DNA of 64,000 bases, taken from assembly GCA_964425005.1 (NCBI GenBank), contig CAYRKT010000001.1, positions 62,001 through 126,000 of the forward strand. Direction: 5' to 3'. Source of the stretch: CAYRKT01 sp964425005. Its GTDB lineage: Bacteria; Synergistota; Synergistia; CAYRKT01. Below, piece after piece: positions 16,342 through 24,218 of this stretch (positions are counted from its first letter, which is position 1; every line of letters begins with the position of its first letter). The notes beneath the pieces are model-generated. The model was given only the letters and a program-made list of their open reading frames with translations, did no database searches and was not told where the DNA came from. Both the position numbers and the translations under genes were made by a program.

Positions 16342-17514
16342 ATGTATCTTTTTCGCATGCACGTGGCCGGTAAGGCTGTGTTCGGACCTGGAAGCCTGAG
16401 GGAGCTGCCCTCGGTGTTGGAATCGTTGGGGGTAAAGAGGCCTTTCCTGGTGACCGACGAGAACATGGTGAAGCTGAGGCACGCGGATAGGGTCTTTGAG
16501 GTCCTGAGGGAGGCCAAGCTCGAGCCAGTCGGGGTTTTCGACGGGGTAGAGCCTGAGCCCTCCGTGGAGACCACAGACGCGGCGGCTGAGATGGCCAGGG
16601 CCTCCGGGTGCGACGGCGTCATAGGCCTTGGCGGGGGTAGTTGTATGGACGTGGCCAAGGCGGTGGCGGTCCTGGTGAAGAACGAGGGTTCGGCCGCGGA
16701 CTATCAGGGCCTCGACCTGGTGAAGAAACCGGGTGTCCCGAAGGTCATGATACCCACCACGGCCGGCACGGGAAGCGAGGTCACCTTCACGGCGGTCCTC
16801 ACCAGGAAGAGGGATGGGGTTAAGGCCGGCATAAACGATCCGAAGTTGTTCCCCGAGGCCTGCGTCCTGGACCCCGAGTTGACCCTGAGCATGCCGCCCC
16901 GGGTGACCGCCTCGAGCGGCATGGACGCGCTGGTCCACGCCCTGGAGTCCTTCGTGTCCAGATCTTCCTCGCCTTTCTCCGAGATGTTCTCCCTCAAGGC
17001 CATAGAGATGATAGCTCGTTGGATATACAAGGCCACCTATTGTCCGAGAGACCTGGAGGCCCGCTCTCAGATGCTCCTGGCCTCCTACTACGGGGGGATA
17101 GCCCTGGCCAACGCTGGGGTAGGCCTCTGTCACTCCCTAGCGTATCCCCTAGGCAGCGACCTCGGGGTGCCCCATGGGGTAGCCAACGCGCTCCTGATCC
17201 CATACGTGGTGGATTACAACTGTCTGGCCGAGGTGGAGAAGTACTCGCTGGTCTTCGACGCGCTCTTGGGACAGAGGCGAGACGACATGTCCAGGTTAGA
17301 GAAGGCCAGGAGCTGTGCGGATCTCCTGTTGGAGATGGTGGAGGCACTGGGTCTGCCCACCACTTTATCTGCGCTAGGGGTCGGAGCAAACCTGGATGAC
17401 TCCGCCATCGAGAGGCTGGCCCAAAAGGCCATGGCCGTTAAACGCCCCATAGAGAACAACCCGAGGACCCCATCCCTAGAGGACTGCGTCGAGATCTACA
17501 AGAAGGCCCTTTAG
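16342..17514 (+). CDS. Iron-containing alcohol dehydrogenase
   Basis: A 390-residue group III dehydrogenase that interconverts alcohols and aldehydes or ketones with NAD(P). The nucleotide loop is GLGGGSCMDVAKA near residue 95-107, followed by the PTTAGTGSEVT stretch; metal ligands are the Asp in MDALVHALES, His in HSLAYPLG and the later PHGVANALL. GCAGGAGGTAATGG precedes the ATG. The preferred substrate (butanol, lactaldehyde, propanediol and so on) cannot be read from sequence. The aminotransferase gene follows after 30 bp, with a ribosome site in the gap. Confidence 0.9.
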   Translation: MYLFRMHVAGKAVFGPGSLRELPSVLESLGVKRPFLVTDENMVKLRHADRVFEVLREAKLEPVGVFDGVEPEPSVETTDAAAEMARASGCDGVIGLGGGSCMDVAKAVAVLVKNEGSAADYQGLDLVKKPGVPKVMIPTTAGTGSEVTFTAVLTRKRDGVKAGINDPKLFPEACVLDPELTLSMPPRVTASSGMDALVHALESFVSRSSSPFSEMFSLKAIEMIARWIYKATYCPRDLEARSQMLLASYYGGIALANAGVGLCHSLAYPLGSDLGVPHGVANALLIPYVVDYNCLAEVEKYSLVFDALLGQRRDDMSRLEKARSCADLLLEMVEALGLPTTLSALGVGANLDDSAIERLAQKAMAVKRPIENNPRTPSLEDCVEIYKKAL

Positions 17515-17544
17515 AGGGCCGATCTCCCTCGGAGGTGAAAGTCG

Positions 17545-18750
17545 ATGCCCGGCAGCGAGTTGTTCGACGAGCAGGAGATAGAGGCGCTGGCTGAGGTCAT
17601 AAGGAGGAAGGTGGTCCACCGCTACGCCTTCCAGGCCGAAAGGGGTGGTAGGTACCTGGTGGAGGAGTTCGAACAGGCCGTAGCCCAGAGGTTCGGCGTG
17701 AAGAGGGCCCACGCGGTTTCCTCCGGGTCTGCGGCTCTGCTCGTGGCCATGAGGGCCTTCGGCCTGGGACCCGGGGACGAGGTCATAACCACGCCCTTCA
17801 CCTTCGTAGCCAGCGTAGAGGCCGTGCTGGAGTGCGGCGCCATCCCGGTGCTGGCTGAGATAGACGAGAGCTTGAACCTAGACCCATCCTCGGTGGAGTA
17901 CCTGGTGACTGAGCGGACTAAGGCCATAATGCCCGTACACATGTTCGGCTCTTGCGCCGATATGGATGCCATAACATCCATAGCCAGGAAGCACGGGCTT
18001 TACGTCTTCGAGGACGCCTGTCAGGCTATGGGCGCCACCTACAAGGGACATCCAGCGGGGAGCATGGGTTACTTCGGCACCTATAGCCTCGATCCCTATA
18101 AGGTGATAACTACCGGCGAGGGAGGCGTGATCACCACCAACGACGAGGACTTCTACAGGCGCTGCGAGTACTTCTCGGACCACGGCCACGTCCACAACCA
18201 CGCCATAGACAGAGGGGCCGAGGACAAGGCTTGTCTGGGCTTCAACTACAGGATGTCGGAGCTCCAGGGCGCACTCGGCCTGGTTCAGCTCAAGAAGCTC
18301 GACAGGGCTATCCAGCTCCTGAGGGAAAACAAGAGGAGGATATTGAACAACGTGGGGAAGATAGACGGCTTGAAGCTCAGGAAGCACGCCGATCCCGAGG
18401 GTGAGATAGCCACTCAGCTCGTCTTCATATTGCCCGACGCCGAATCCGCCAGGAGGTTCCAGAGGGCCTCAGCCCAGAGCGGGGCGCCCTGTGGGATACT
18501 GTCGAACAACCTCTGGCACTTCGTGAACAACTGGCAGCACCTGAGGGACAGGAGGACCTACGGCAGGAAGTGCCCCTTCGAGTGTCCCTACAACGAGGGC
18601 AGCTGGCCGACCTACAGGCCGGTGGAATACCCGCAGTCCACGGACGCCCTGAGCAGATCGGTGGTATACGGGCTCAAGATCCTCATGAGCGAGCAGGAGA
18701 TAGAGAGGATCTCAGAGGCGATCTCTAGGGCTGCCAAGGAGGCCCTCTGA
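17545..18750 (+). CDS. DegT/DnrJ/EryC1/StrS family PLP aminotransferase
   Basis: A fold-type I, PLP-dependent enzyme of 401 residues. HAVSSGSAALLVAM near residue 55, TPFTFVASVEAV, VFEDACQAMGATYKG with the cofactor-binding Asp, and DPYKVITTGEGGVITT with the Schiff-base Lys are present. Relatives transfer amino groups to keto-sugars or act as dehydratases. No nucleotide-sugar gene is nearby, so the substrate is open; the C-terminal half is unusually rich in Trp and Cys (NNLWHFVNNWQHL, CPFECPYNEGSW), which may indicate a subfamily with a non-sugar substrate. It is paired with the alcohol dehydrogenase. Confidence 0.85.
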   Translation: MPGSELFDEQEIEALAEVIRRKVVHRYAFQAERGGRYLVEEFEQAVAQRFGVKRAHAVSSGSAALLVAMRAFGLGPGDEVITTPFTFVASVEAVLECGAIPVLAEIDESLNLDPSSVEYLVTERTKAIMPVHMFGSCADMDAITSIARKHGLYVFEDACQAMGATYKGHPAGSMGYFGTYSLDPYKVITTGEGGVITTNDEDFYRRCEYFSDHGHVHNHAIDRGAEDKACLGFNYRMSELQGALGLVQLKKLDRAIQLLRENKRRILNNVGKIDGLKLRKHADPEGEIATQLVFILPDAESARRFQRASAQSGAPCGILSNNLWHFVNNWQHLRDRRTYGRKCPFECPYNEGSWPTYRPVEYPQSTDALSRSVVYGLKILMSEQEIERISEAISRAAKEAL

Positions 18751-18762
18751 GCGCGCCAGGTC

Positions 18763-18809
18763 CCCGGAGGCTGAGCTACGTCCTCGATGTGGGAGCCCCA
18801 GCCTCCGGG
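18763..18809 (+). terminator. Large hairpin after the aminotransferase gene
   Basis: CCCGGAGGCTG (18763-18773) and CAGCCTCCGGG (18799-18809) form an 11-bp perfect stem around a 25-nt loop, 12 bases after the stop codon. No T-run follows, so it is either a Rho-assisted terminator, an mRNA 3'-end stabiliser, or another structured element. Confidence 0.45.
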
Positions 18810-18819
18810 ACTCAACGTT

Positions 18820-19145
18820 ACATAACATATATTATCAGACACTTTTTCGCTGTCCTCTCGCCCAGGGCGTCGGCGCATCCTCCTGGGCCTTCGATGAGGA
18901 TAAACCCTGCGGACAGGCCTTCTTCGCGCGAGCGCATCCCTTCGCCCATCCCTCGATCTGAGCGGCCTTCATCTCGACGGAAGGATTTAGCGGCGTAAGG
19001 GCTTTCTGGGTACCCGAAAGGGTTGCGCAAAAGTACATCCTGCGCTGGGCCGAGGACGTTAGCGCACATACCCATTCAAAACAAGCGCTGGTCCAGCAAT
19101 ACTTCGAAGCGCTTCGTTCGTTTCTCCCGTGCCCTTCGAGGAAGC
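18820..19145. other. Gene-poor spacer, nothing convincing
   Basis: About 330 bp between the aminotransferase and the C11 peptidase. The first 35 bases are AT-rich (ATAACATATATTATC). The longest frames are 67-85 codons on the minus strand and lack the AGG/GAG-rich usage of real genes here, and none has a good ribosome site. The rest is moderately GC-rich with scattered short inverted repeats. I could not match it to a known RNA family. Confidence 0.4.
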
Positions 19146-19170
19146 AGGGCGAAGGGGCCCCCTTCGCCCT
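19146..19170 (-). terminator. GC-rich hairpin at the end of the C11 peptidase gene
   Basis: AGGGCGAAGGGG (19146-19157) is followed directly by CCCCCTTCGCCCT (19158-19170), giving a stem of about ten pairs with a minimal loop that overlaps the stop codon of the peptidase gene. No U-tract follows on the minus strand, so intrinsic termination would be weak. Confidence 0.4.
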
Positions 19171-20440
19171 ACCTCCTCAGGTTCGCTGCAACGAACAGGA
19201 CCAGAGCTGTGAGGAAGATGGGAGATCCCGCAGAACCGATCGAGCAACCTCCGCCTTCCTCCCAGCCAAGAGAAGGATCGCTGGAGGGTAACGGTTGCAG
19301 GAAGGCGAACTCCTCACAGGCGGCAGCATAGTCCCATATGACCCACTCGCCGAGATCCTCCCCCCCGAGGGTGAGCAGGCCCGAAAGACCTCCCCAGAGG
19401 TCGGTCCTTCCCGCGACACTGCCGTCCAGGAGCGCCTCCCCCCAGGCCCTGATCAGGCGGTCGGAGTCCATCCCCCTCTTCTTCAGGGCCTCGACGAGGT
19501 ACGCCACGTCGCAAAGACTGTGGGTGTCGTACTTCGGCATTCTCCTCGTCGCTTCTTCGATGGCCTCGATGAGCCCATCCCGATCCCTCTGGGCCATCTC
19601 CCTGAGGACCTGGAGGACCGCCTTCATCCTGGCAGGCCTGAATATGGTCTGGATCATGGCGAGGGCCGCACTTTCTCCACCCTCTTTCCTCTTCCACTCC
19701 ACCATCCACCTGGGGACTTCTTCGCCGCTAGCTGCATTTTTCCAGTAAAGGGAGCCCCAGTAGGTGCTCCTTGTCGGATCTCCGCTCACGATCCACCCCC
19801 AGGCCTGGACCCAGGGGGCTATCCCCTCCATGGCCGAGAGGGTTTCGGGAACGGCCGAGAGGCAGGAGCTAAGCACGAGGAAGTCCACTCCCCCTCTTTC
19901 TCTTATTGCCTCCGCGATGGCCTTCCACCGCTTCGGCGTCCCGTCCTCGAACCCGGGCAGGGGAAGTCCCACCCCTCGCCAGCCACCGCCATGGCTCTCG
20001 AAAACGAGAAAGACCTTCTTCCCGGGGGCCATCCTTCGAACCCAATCCAGGGCGTCGACGAAGACCCCGGGGTCGAGAGGGTCCATCTGCCCAGCGGGGG
20101 AAAGCCTTTCCACCTCCTCCCACCTTCCAACCCCGTAGGGCCTGCCCGATGGGCCGCGGGCGGACGACTCCAGAACCCCCCTCGACCTGACCACAGGCGC
20201 GTCTTCGGAGTATGGGAAGTACTGAAGGTAGACATCTATGCCGTTCGCCAGAGCCATCCCGATGTGGTTGTACTCTATCCCCTCTCTCCTTCCCTTTGAA
20301 ATGAGATATTCCGGAACAACTTCAAACCCATCCCCTATGAAGTAGTGCAGGATGACCCACTCCTCCTGCGCGAGCGCCACCCCCGCGGCACACGAGAGGG
20401 CCACCAGCGCAAGGAGCACGGCTTTCAACCCCTTCTTCAT
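19169..20440 (-). CDS. Secreted clostripain-like (C11) cysteine peptidase with Synergist-CTERM tail
   Basis: A 423-residue exported protein. It has a Sec signal peptide (MKKGLKAVLLALVALSC then AGVALA). The C11 dyad is plausible: His in FESHGGGW near residue 150 and Cys in LVLSSCLSA near 193, where clostripain has HG-rich and DAC motifs. The C-terminus is GGGCS, then a hydrophobic stretch ending LRR, the pattern of the Synergist-CTERM protein-sorting signal; the Cys may be modified and the tail removed. Ribosome site GGAGGTGAGG precedes the ATG. It is probably co-transcribed with the two unknown genes upstream. Substrate unknown. Confidence 0.75.
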   Translation of the reverse strand: MKKGLKAVLLALVALSCAAGVALAQEEWVILHYFIGDGFEVVPEYLISKGRREGIEYNHIGMALANGIDVYLQYFPYSEDAPVVRSRGVLESSARGPSGRPYGVGRWEEVERLSPAGQMDPLDPGVFVDALDWVRRMAPGKKVFLVFESHGGGWRGVGLPLPGFEDGTPKRWKAIAEAIRERGGVDFLVLSSCLSAVPETLSAMEGIAPWVQAWGWIVSGDPTRSTYWGSLYWKNAASGEEVPRWMVEWKRKEGGESAALAMIQTIFRPARMKAVLQVLREMAQRDRDGLIEAIEEATRRMPKYDTHSLCDVAYLVEALKKRGMDSDRLIRAWGEALLDGSVAGRTDLWGGLSGLLTLGGEDLGEWVIWDYAAACEEFAFLQPLPSSDPSLGWEEGGGCSIGSAGSPIFLTALVLFVAANLRR

Positions 20441-20478
20441 CCCCGAACCTCACCTCCTCCTCTCTTTCCGGATCCACC

Positions 20479-20895
20479 TCAGAAGCCCGGCACCCACCTG
20501 TAGATCGAATAAAGGCCGGATTCCTGATCCCTCCTGAGGGTGAACACCACGACCACCTTGCCCAGCCTGATCTCTGCCAGATGGACCAGCTGGTATCCCC
20601 GGGTGAACACCCTCTTCTTCGCCTCCGGGTTCTCCAGGAAATCGTTCACGTCCTCCAGGACCAGGAGGATCTCGCGGGCCCGGGGGAGCCTGTGGCCGGA
20701 GAAGTGAATACACACAGAATCCCCCCACTCCCACCCCTTCTTCCTGGTCCTCTCCATGAGCTCCTTCAGCTCAGCCCCATGATCTCCTCCGGGGCGAACC
20801 CCGAACACGGGGATGATGGGTCCCGTCTCCTCCTGCACTTCCTCCCTCAGCTCCTCCTTCACCTTCCCCACTCCTGTCTTCTCATCCACTTCCAT
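20479..20895 (-). CDS. Hypothetical protein upstream of the C11 peptidase
   Basis: I do not recognise this protein. From ATG at 20895 it has about 138 residues, soluble, with a charged helical opening (KTGVGKVKEELREEVQEE), a middle stretch DSVCIHFSGHRLPRA and a C-terminal beta-rich part ending in YSIYRWVPGF. AAAGGAGGTG lies directly before the ATG; a GTG two codons later would give better spacing. An upstream ATG at 20943 lacks a site. Its stop is 38 bp before the peptidase start, so co-expression is likely. No signal peptide seen. Confidence 0.6.
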   Translation of the reverse strand: MEVDEKTGVGKVKEELREEVQEETGPIIPVFGVRPGGDHGAELKELMERTRKKGWEWGDSVCIHFSGHRLPRAREILLVLEDVNDFLENPEAKKRVFTRGYQLVHLAEIRLGKVVVVFTLRRDQESGLYSIYRWVPGF

Positions 20896-20965
20896 CACCT
20901 CCTTTCCTCCCTTCCCCTGCCTTTTCGTGCGGCGGTGGGTCACCCCCTTTCGGTTAGAAGAAGCC

Positions 20966-21487
20966 TCAAACTCCCCTCCTGCTCCCTTTGGAGAGCAGGT
21001 CCAGGTCTTCTAGGACTCCTATCTCCAGATCCTCCTCCTTGGCCCTGTCGCTCCCGGTGAGGAGCCCCTTACCCTCCAGCCCCTTCAGCTTCAGCGACCT
21101 CGCTCGGATCGACCGCTTCGCGTTCGCCCGTCTTGTCGCCGGAGGCCTCCTCACTGTCGCGGCAGTCCCCGTAGTCGCAGCTGAAGCAACCCCTTCAGGA
21201 AGAGGCCTAACGGGAGCTAACTGCACCCAGGATGGCATGGGGAGGTAGCTCTGGAGGACTGAGCTCTCCTGAGCCAGCTTCTTCCCTAACGCCCGCTGGG
21301 TCTTCGCCAAGATAAGCTCGAAGAGAATCCTTTCCGCACACCCGATCTCCCCCATCCCCTTCGGGGAGAGCCTGCCTGTGCTATATATTATCTTCCCCAT
21401 CCATTTTAATACAATTGCTTTCAAGCTGTAATTAGCATATCTGGGCCCATCCCTTTCATCCCTGGGCTTGTGCTCAGCCGGTACCAT
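20966..21487 (-). CDS. Hypothetical protein, uncertain start
   Basis: Unrecognised. The full frame has 173 residues, but the first 30-45 look non-coding, and starts at 21400 or 21355 (MGEIGCAERILFELILAK) are equally possible. The likely real part has an amphipathic helical region (residues 45-80), a low-complexity Ala-Thr-Pro-Arg linker, and a basic then acidic C-terminus ending LEDLDLLSKGSRRGV. The AT-rich stretch around 21385-21430 could hold a promoter, which would favour the later starts. It lies 70 bp upstream of the next unknown gene, same strand. Confidence 0.45.
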   Translation of the reverse strand: MVPAEHKPRDERDGPRYANYSLKAIVLKWMGKIIYSTGRLSPKGMGEIGCAERILFELILAKTQRALGKKLAQESSVLQSYLPMPSWVQLAPVRPLPEGVASAATTGTAATVRRPPATRRANAKRSIRARSLKLKGLEGKGLLTGSDRAKEEDLEIGVLEDLDLLSKGSRRGV

Positions 21488-21521
21488 CCCCCTGGCGTCT
21501 CAGGGCGAGGGGGTTGAGAAA

Positions 21522-21550
21522 ACTTTGCCCCCACCTGGCGCAGGCGGGGG
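21522..21550 (-). terminator. Candidate terminator of the obgE-rsfS operon
   Basis: On the minus strand CCCCCGCCTG, a CGC loop and CAGGTGGGGG form a stem (plus-strand 21528-21550, one mismatch), followed by CAAAGTTTTC, a short T-run. It lies about 220 bp after the rsfS stop; between them (21551-21766) I see no convincing gene or RNA. Confidence 0.5.
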
Positions 21551-21766
21551 CGGGGGGAAATACATCCGGGTCTCGATCTTCGAGGCTTTGCGCAGAAGGA
21601 TCAGGTTATACTCCTCGACGAGGTAAACCCTCCTCCATCCGCATGCCCTTCAGGGCCATCGAATACATGTCATCAGACACAAAGACCAGCGGCGAAAGGC
21701 TCTCCGACTGGAGTCAAGGTCTGGCGCCGTGCGGCGCGCGAGCCTCTATGAAATTTCGGCTGGAAC

Positions 21767-22117
21767 TCAATGGAGCTTCTCCCTGGGCGCGTCCTTCCAG
21801 ATCCTCTCTATGTCGTAGAAGGTTCGGCCCTCGAAGCTGAAGATGTGAACCACCAGATCTCCCAGGTCCACCAGCGTCCAGTTGGGGCTGTCGAGGCCTT
21901 CCACGAAGATCTGGATTTCGGGATCTAGCCTTTCCAGCGTCTCCTTCACGTGCAGGGCTAAGGTCCTCATGTGGTTCTCCGAGTTGCCAGTGGCTATAAC
22001 GAAGTAATCGGTCCAGCTACAAACGCCCTTGAGGTTTAGGACGACCACGTCCTCCCCCTTCTTCTCGAGGAGAGCCTCCACCACCGCCGACTTCAAAGCG
22101 TCGCTCTCGAGAGCCAT
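21767..22117 (-). CDS. rsfS: Ribosomal silencing factor RsfS
   Basis: Binds uL14 on the large subunit and blocks subunit joining when nutrients are limiting. 116 residues with the family signature VVVLNLKGVCSWTDYFVIATGNS, then HMRTLALHVKETL, WTLVDLGDLVVHIFS and the terminal YDIERIWKDAP. It is last in the obgE-nadD-LCP-rsfS series, the usual genomic place next to nadD. Confidence 0.95.
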   Translation of the reverse strand: MALESDALKSAVVEALLEKKGEDVVVLNLKGVCSWTDYFVIATGNSENHMRTLALHVKETLERLDPEIQIFVEGLDSPNWTLVDLGDLVVHIFSFEGRTFYDIERIWKDAPREKLH

Positions 22118-22175
22118 GAAGAGCTGGATCCCCTCCTTTCACATCATCACATCCAGCGAGAACACGCCAACAGGC

Positions 22176-23537
22176 CTACCTCGAACCCCTTTTTCGCTCG
22201 TCGATAGCCCCCAGGACCCTCTCGAAGTCCGCCCCAACTATCAGCTTCAAGAGCCTGGGGTCTCCTCCTTCCTCCCTCCTCACCAGAGCCCTGGGAACCC
22301 CTACCAGCTCGGACAAGATCAAGGCCTCCTCCACCGCCTCCTCCGACCCATACAGCACCAGGGAGCTCTTGTAGTCGAAATGTTTGGCGTTGCCCACCTC
22401 CACCACCTGAAGCCCCAGCGCCCTAAGGGCCTCCCCCACCCTCATCGCAGCGCCCCTTACTCCGCTGCCGTTCAGCACCGCTATGGGCCTCTTCACCGGA
22501 AGGAGCTTGAGGGCGCCTGTTTCGCCCGTCGAGTCAGCCGAAGAGATCGTCTCCCCTTCGGCGGCCTCCTCCGAGACGAACGCCTTCGAGAAGGCCTCGA
22601 GGTCCACCAACCAGTAGCTGGCTCCGTCTATGTAGGCCGCGTTGCCCGGGAGGGTGAAGGTCTTGAGGTTCTTAACGTTTCCCTCCCTGAAAAAGGAGGC
22701 TAAGGCCATGAGCTGGGCCATGGTCATGTCGGTCTCCACCAGCTCGAAAGCCTGCTTCACCAGGGATGGCAGCTTCAGTATCACCTCGGGGGAGCTAAGC
22801 CTCTCCAGCAAAGCCCTGGCGAACTTCTGGTGCCTGCTTATCCTCCCTATGTCGCCCATGGCGTCCATCCTGAACCTGACGTACTGAAGGGCCTTCTCCC
22901 CGTTCAACCACTGCTCCCCCTTGGGTATGTCTATGTAAAGACCTCCGGCCCTGTCGACGTAGCGCATGTGCTTCTCCACGTCTATCCTGACCCCACCGAG
23001 CGAGTCGACGAACTTCACGAAGGCAGCGTAGTCCAGCACCACGTGGTAGTCCACCGGGAGGTTGAGCATGTTCACCACGGTCTTCCTCAAAAGCCCTATG
23101 CCGCCGTAGGCGTAGGCGCTGTTTATCTTCCTCCAACCCTTGCCCTCCACGTAGGCCCTGGTATCGCGGGGGATGGAAACCAGCACAACGCGTCCCTTTC
23201 GGAGATCCACGTGCGCCAGCATTATGGCGTCCGCCCTGTGGCTGCCCTCCACCCTGTCTATGCCCACCACCAGCACGTTTATCTCCCTTTTCCCCTCCTG
23301 TTTACCTCCCTCCGCCTCGGATCCGAACAGGGTCTCCACGTCGGGCCTGTTGAAGGCCGCCAAAAACCTAAGCCCAAAGCCCAAGGAAACACCCACGAGG
23401 ACGATCAACAGGAGGAGAGCGGCGATCCTGTAGTTAAACCTCCCGCCCCTCCTCCCATCCTCCCTTTCCGTCGTCAAGCCCTCGTCAGAAGCGAAGGCCT
23501 CGTCCTTCAGGTCAGGGTCGAACATGGAGACGCCCAT
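22176..23537 (-). CDS. LytR-CpsA-Psr (LCP) family protein
   Basis: A 453-residue membrane-anchored enzyme of the family that attaches polymers to peptidoglycan. An acidic cytoplasmic start precedes one membrane helix at about 36-57. The LCP catalytic domain covers about 85-290: VLVVGIDRVEGSHRADAIML, VSIPRDTRAYV, KINSAYAYGGIGLL and YVRFRMDAMGDIGRISRHQ with the conserved arginines. Residues about 345-435 are a LytR_C domain (IAVLNGSGVRGAAMRVGEAL). Starts at 23537 and 23525 are both possible; the second has better spacing from GGGGG. The polymer attached in this diderm lineage is unknown. Confidence 0.9.
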   Translation of the reverse strand: MGVSMFDPDLKDEAFASDEGLTTEREDGRRGGRFNYRIAALLLLIVLVGVSLGFGLRFLAAFNRPDVETLFGSEAEGGKQEGKREINVLVVGIDRVEGSHRADAIMLAHVDLRKGRVVLVSIPRDTRAYVEGKGWRKINSAYAYGGIGLLRKTVVNMLNLPVDYHVVLDYAAFVKFVDSLGGVRIDVEKHMRYVDRAGGLYIDIPKGEQWLNGEKALQYVRFRMDAMGDIGRISRHQKFARALLERLSSPEVILKLPSLVKQAFELVETDMTMAQLMALASFFREGNVKNLKTFTLPGNAAYIDGASYWLVDLEAFSKAFVSEEAAEGETISSADSTGETGALKLLPVKRPIAVLNGSGVRGAAMRVGEALRALGLQVVEVGNAKHFDYKSSLVLYGSEEAVEEALILSELVGVPRALVRREEGGDPRLLKLIVGADFERVLGAIDERKRGSR

Positions 23538-23543
23538 CCCCCT

Positions 23544-24218
23544 TCAAAGCGCGTACAGGCGATGTTTGAATATGTAGACCTCGACCAGGGGAGGAACCAG
23601 ATACCTTATGGACTTGCCCTCCCTGACCCTCCTCCTCACCTCGGTGCTGGAGATCGAGAAGAGGGGGATCTCCAGAAGGACCACCGAGCGCTTTACAGGT
23701 TCGGGCAACAGGTCCAGCTCGGAGGGGTCGTATCCAGGCCTGGTGACGGCTATAAAGGTGCACATCGAGGCCAGCCTCAGGGGCTCCTTCCAGGACATTA
23801 TGCCCCTTATCGCGTCCATCCCTGTGATGAAGTAAAGCTCGGGCTCCAATCCCCTGGACCGAACGATCGCTTCCCTGATCTCCCCCAGGGTGTCCACGGA
23901 ATGGGTCGGATAACCCTTGCTGACCTCCAAGTCGGAGACCGAAAAGAAGGGATTATCGACCACCGCCAGTAGGGTCATCTGATACCTGTGGATCGGAGGG
24001 GCGATCTTCGAGAAGTCCTTGTGGGGCGGAACACCAGTGGGGACGAAGATCACCTCCTCCAAACCCATCGCCACCCTCGCCTCCTCGGCGGCCAGGAGGT
24101 GACCGTAGTGTATGGGATCGAAGGTTCCTCCCATCACCCCTATCCTAGTCCTCGAGATCCTCCTCGCCCCCCTCCCCCTCGGCCATTTGCTCCTCCGGCC
24201 AGAACTCGAAGTCCACAT
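23544..24218 (-). CDS. nadD: Nicotinate-nucleotide adenylyltransferase
   Basis: Converts nicotinate mononucleotide to deamido-NAD. GGTFDPIHYGHLLAAEEA contains the T/HxGH nucleotidyl-transfer motif, and ISSTEVRRRVREGKSIRYLVP is the second conserved block. The start is problematic. ATG at 24134 or GTG at 24137 would delete the first Rossmann strand (RIGVM). The only earlier standard start in frame is ATG at 24218, giving 28 extra Arg-rich residues and a 74-bp overlap with obgE; that full frame is listed. A non-AUG start just after the obgE stop is also possible. Confidence 0.88.
   Translation of the reverse strand: MWTSSSGRRSKWPRGRGARRISRTRIGVMGGTFDPIHYGHLLAAEEARVAMGLEEVIFVPTGVPPHKDFSKIAPPIHRYQMTLLAVVDNPFFSVSDLEVSKGYPTHSVDTLGEIREAIVRSRGLEPELYFITGMDAIRGIMSWKEPLRLASMCTFIAVTRPGYDPSELDLLPEPVKRSVVLLEIPLFSISSTEVRRRVREGKSIRYLVPPLVEVYIFKHRLYAL

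Noticed and set aside
19120..19160. GAGGAAGCAGGGCGAAGG, reminiscent of the SRP RNA apical motif
   Set aside because: The paired GGUCAGG half and surrounding helix are missing, and the bases are better explained by the hairpin at 19146-19170.
21514..21840. 108-codon plus-strand frame before rsfS
   Set aside because: It overlaps the rsfS coding sequence, starts without a ribosome site and has Arg/Ser/Gly-rich shadow composition.
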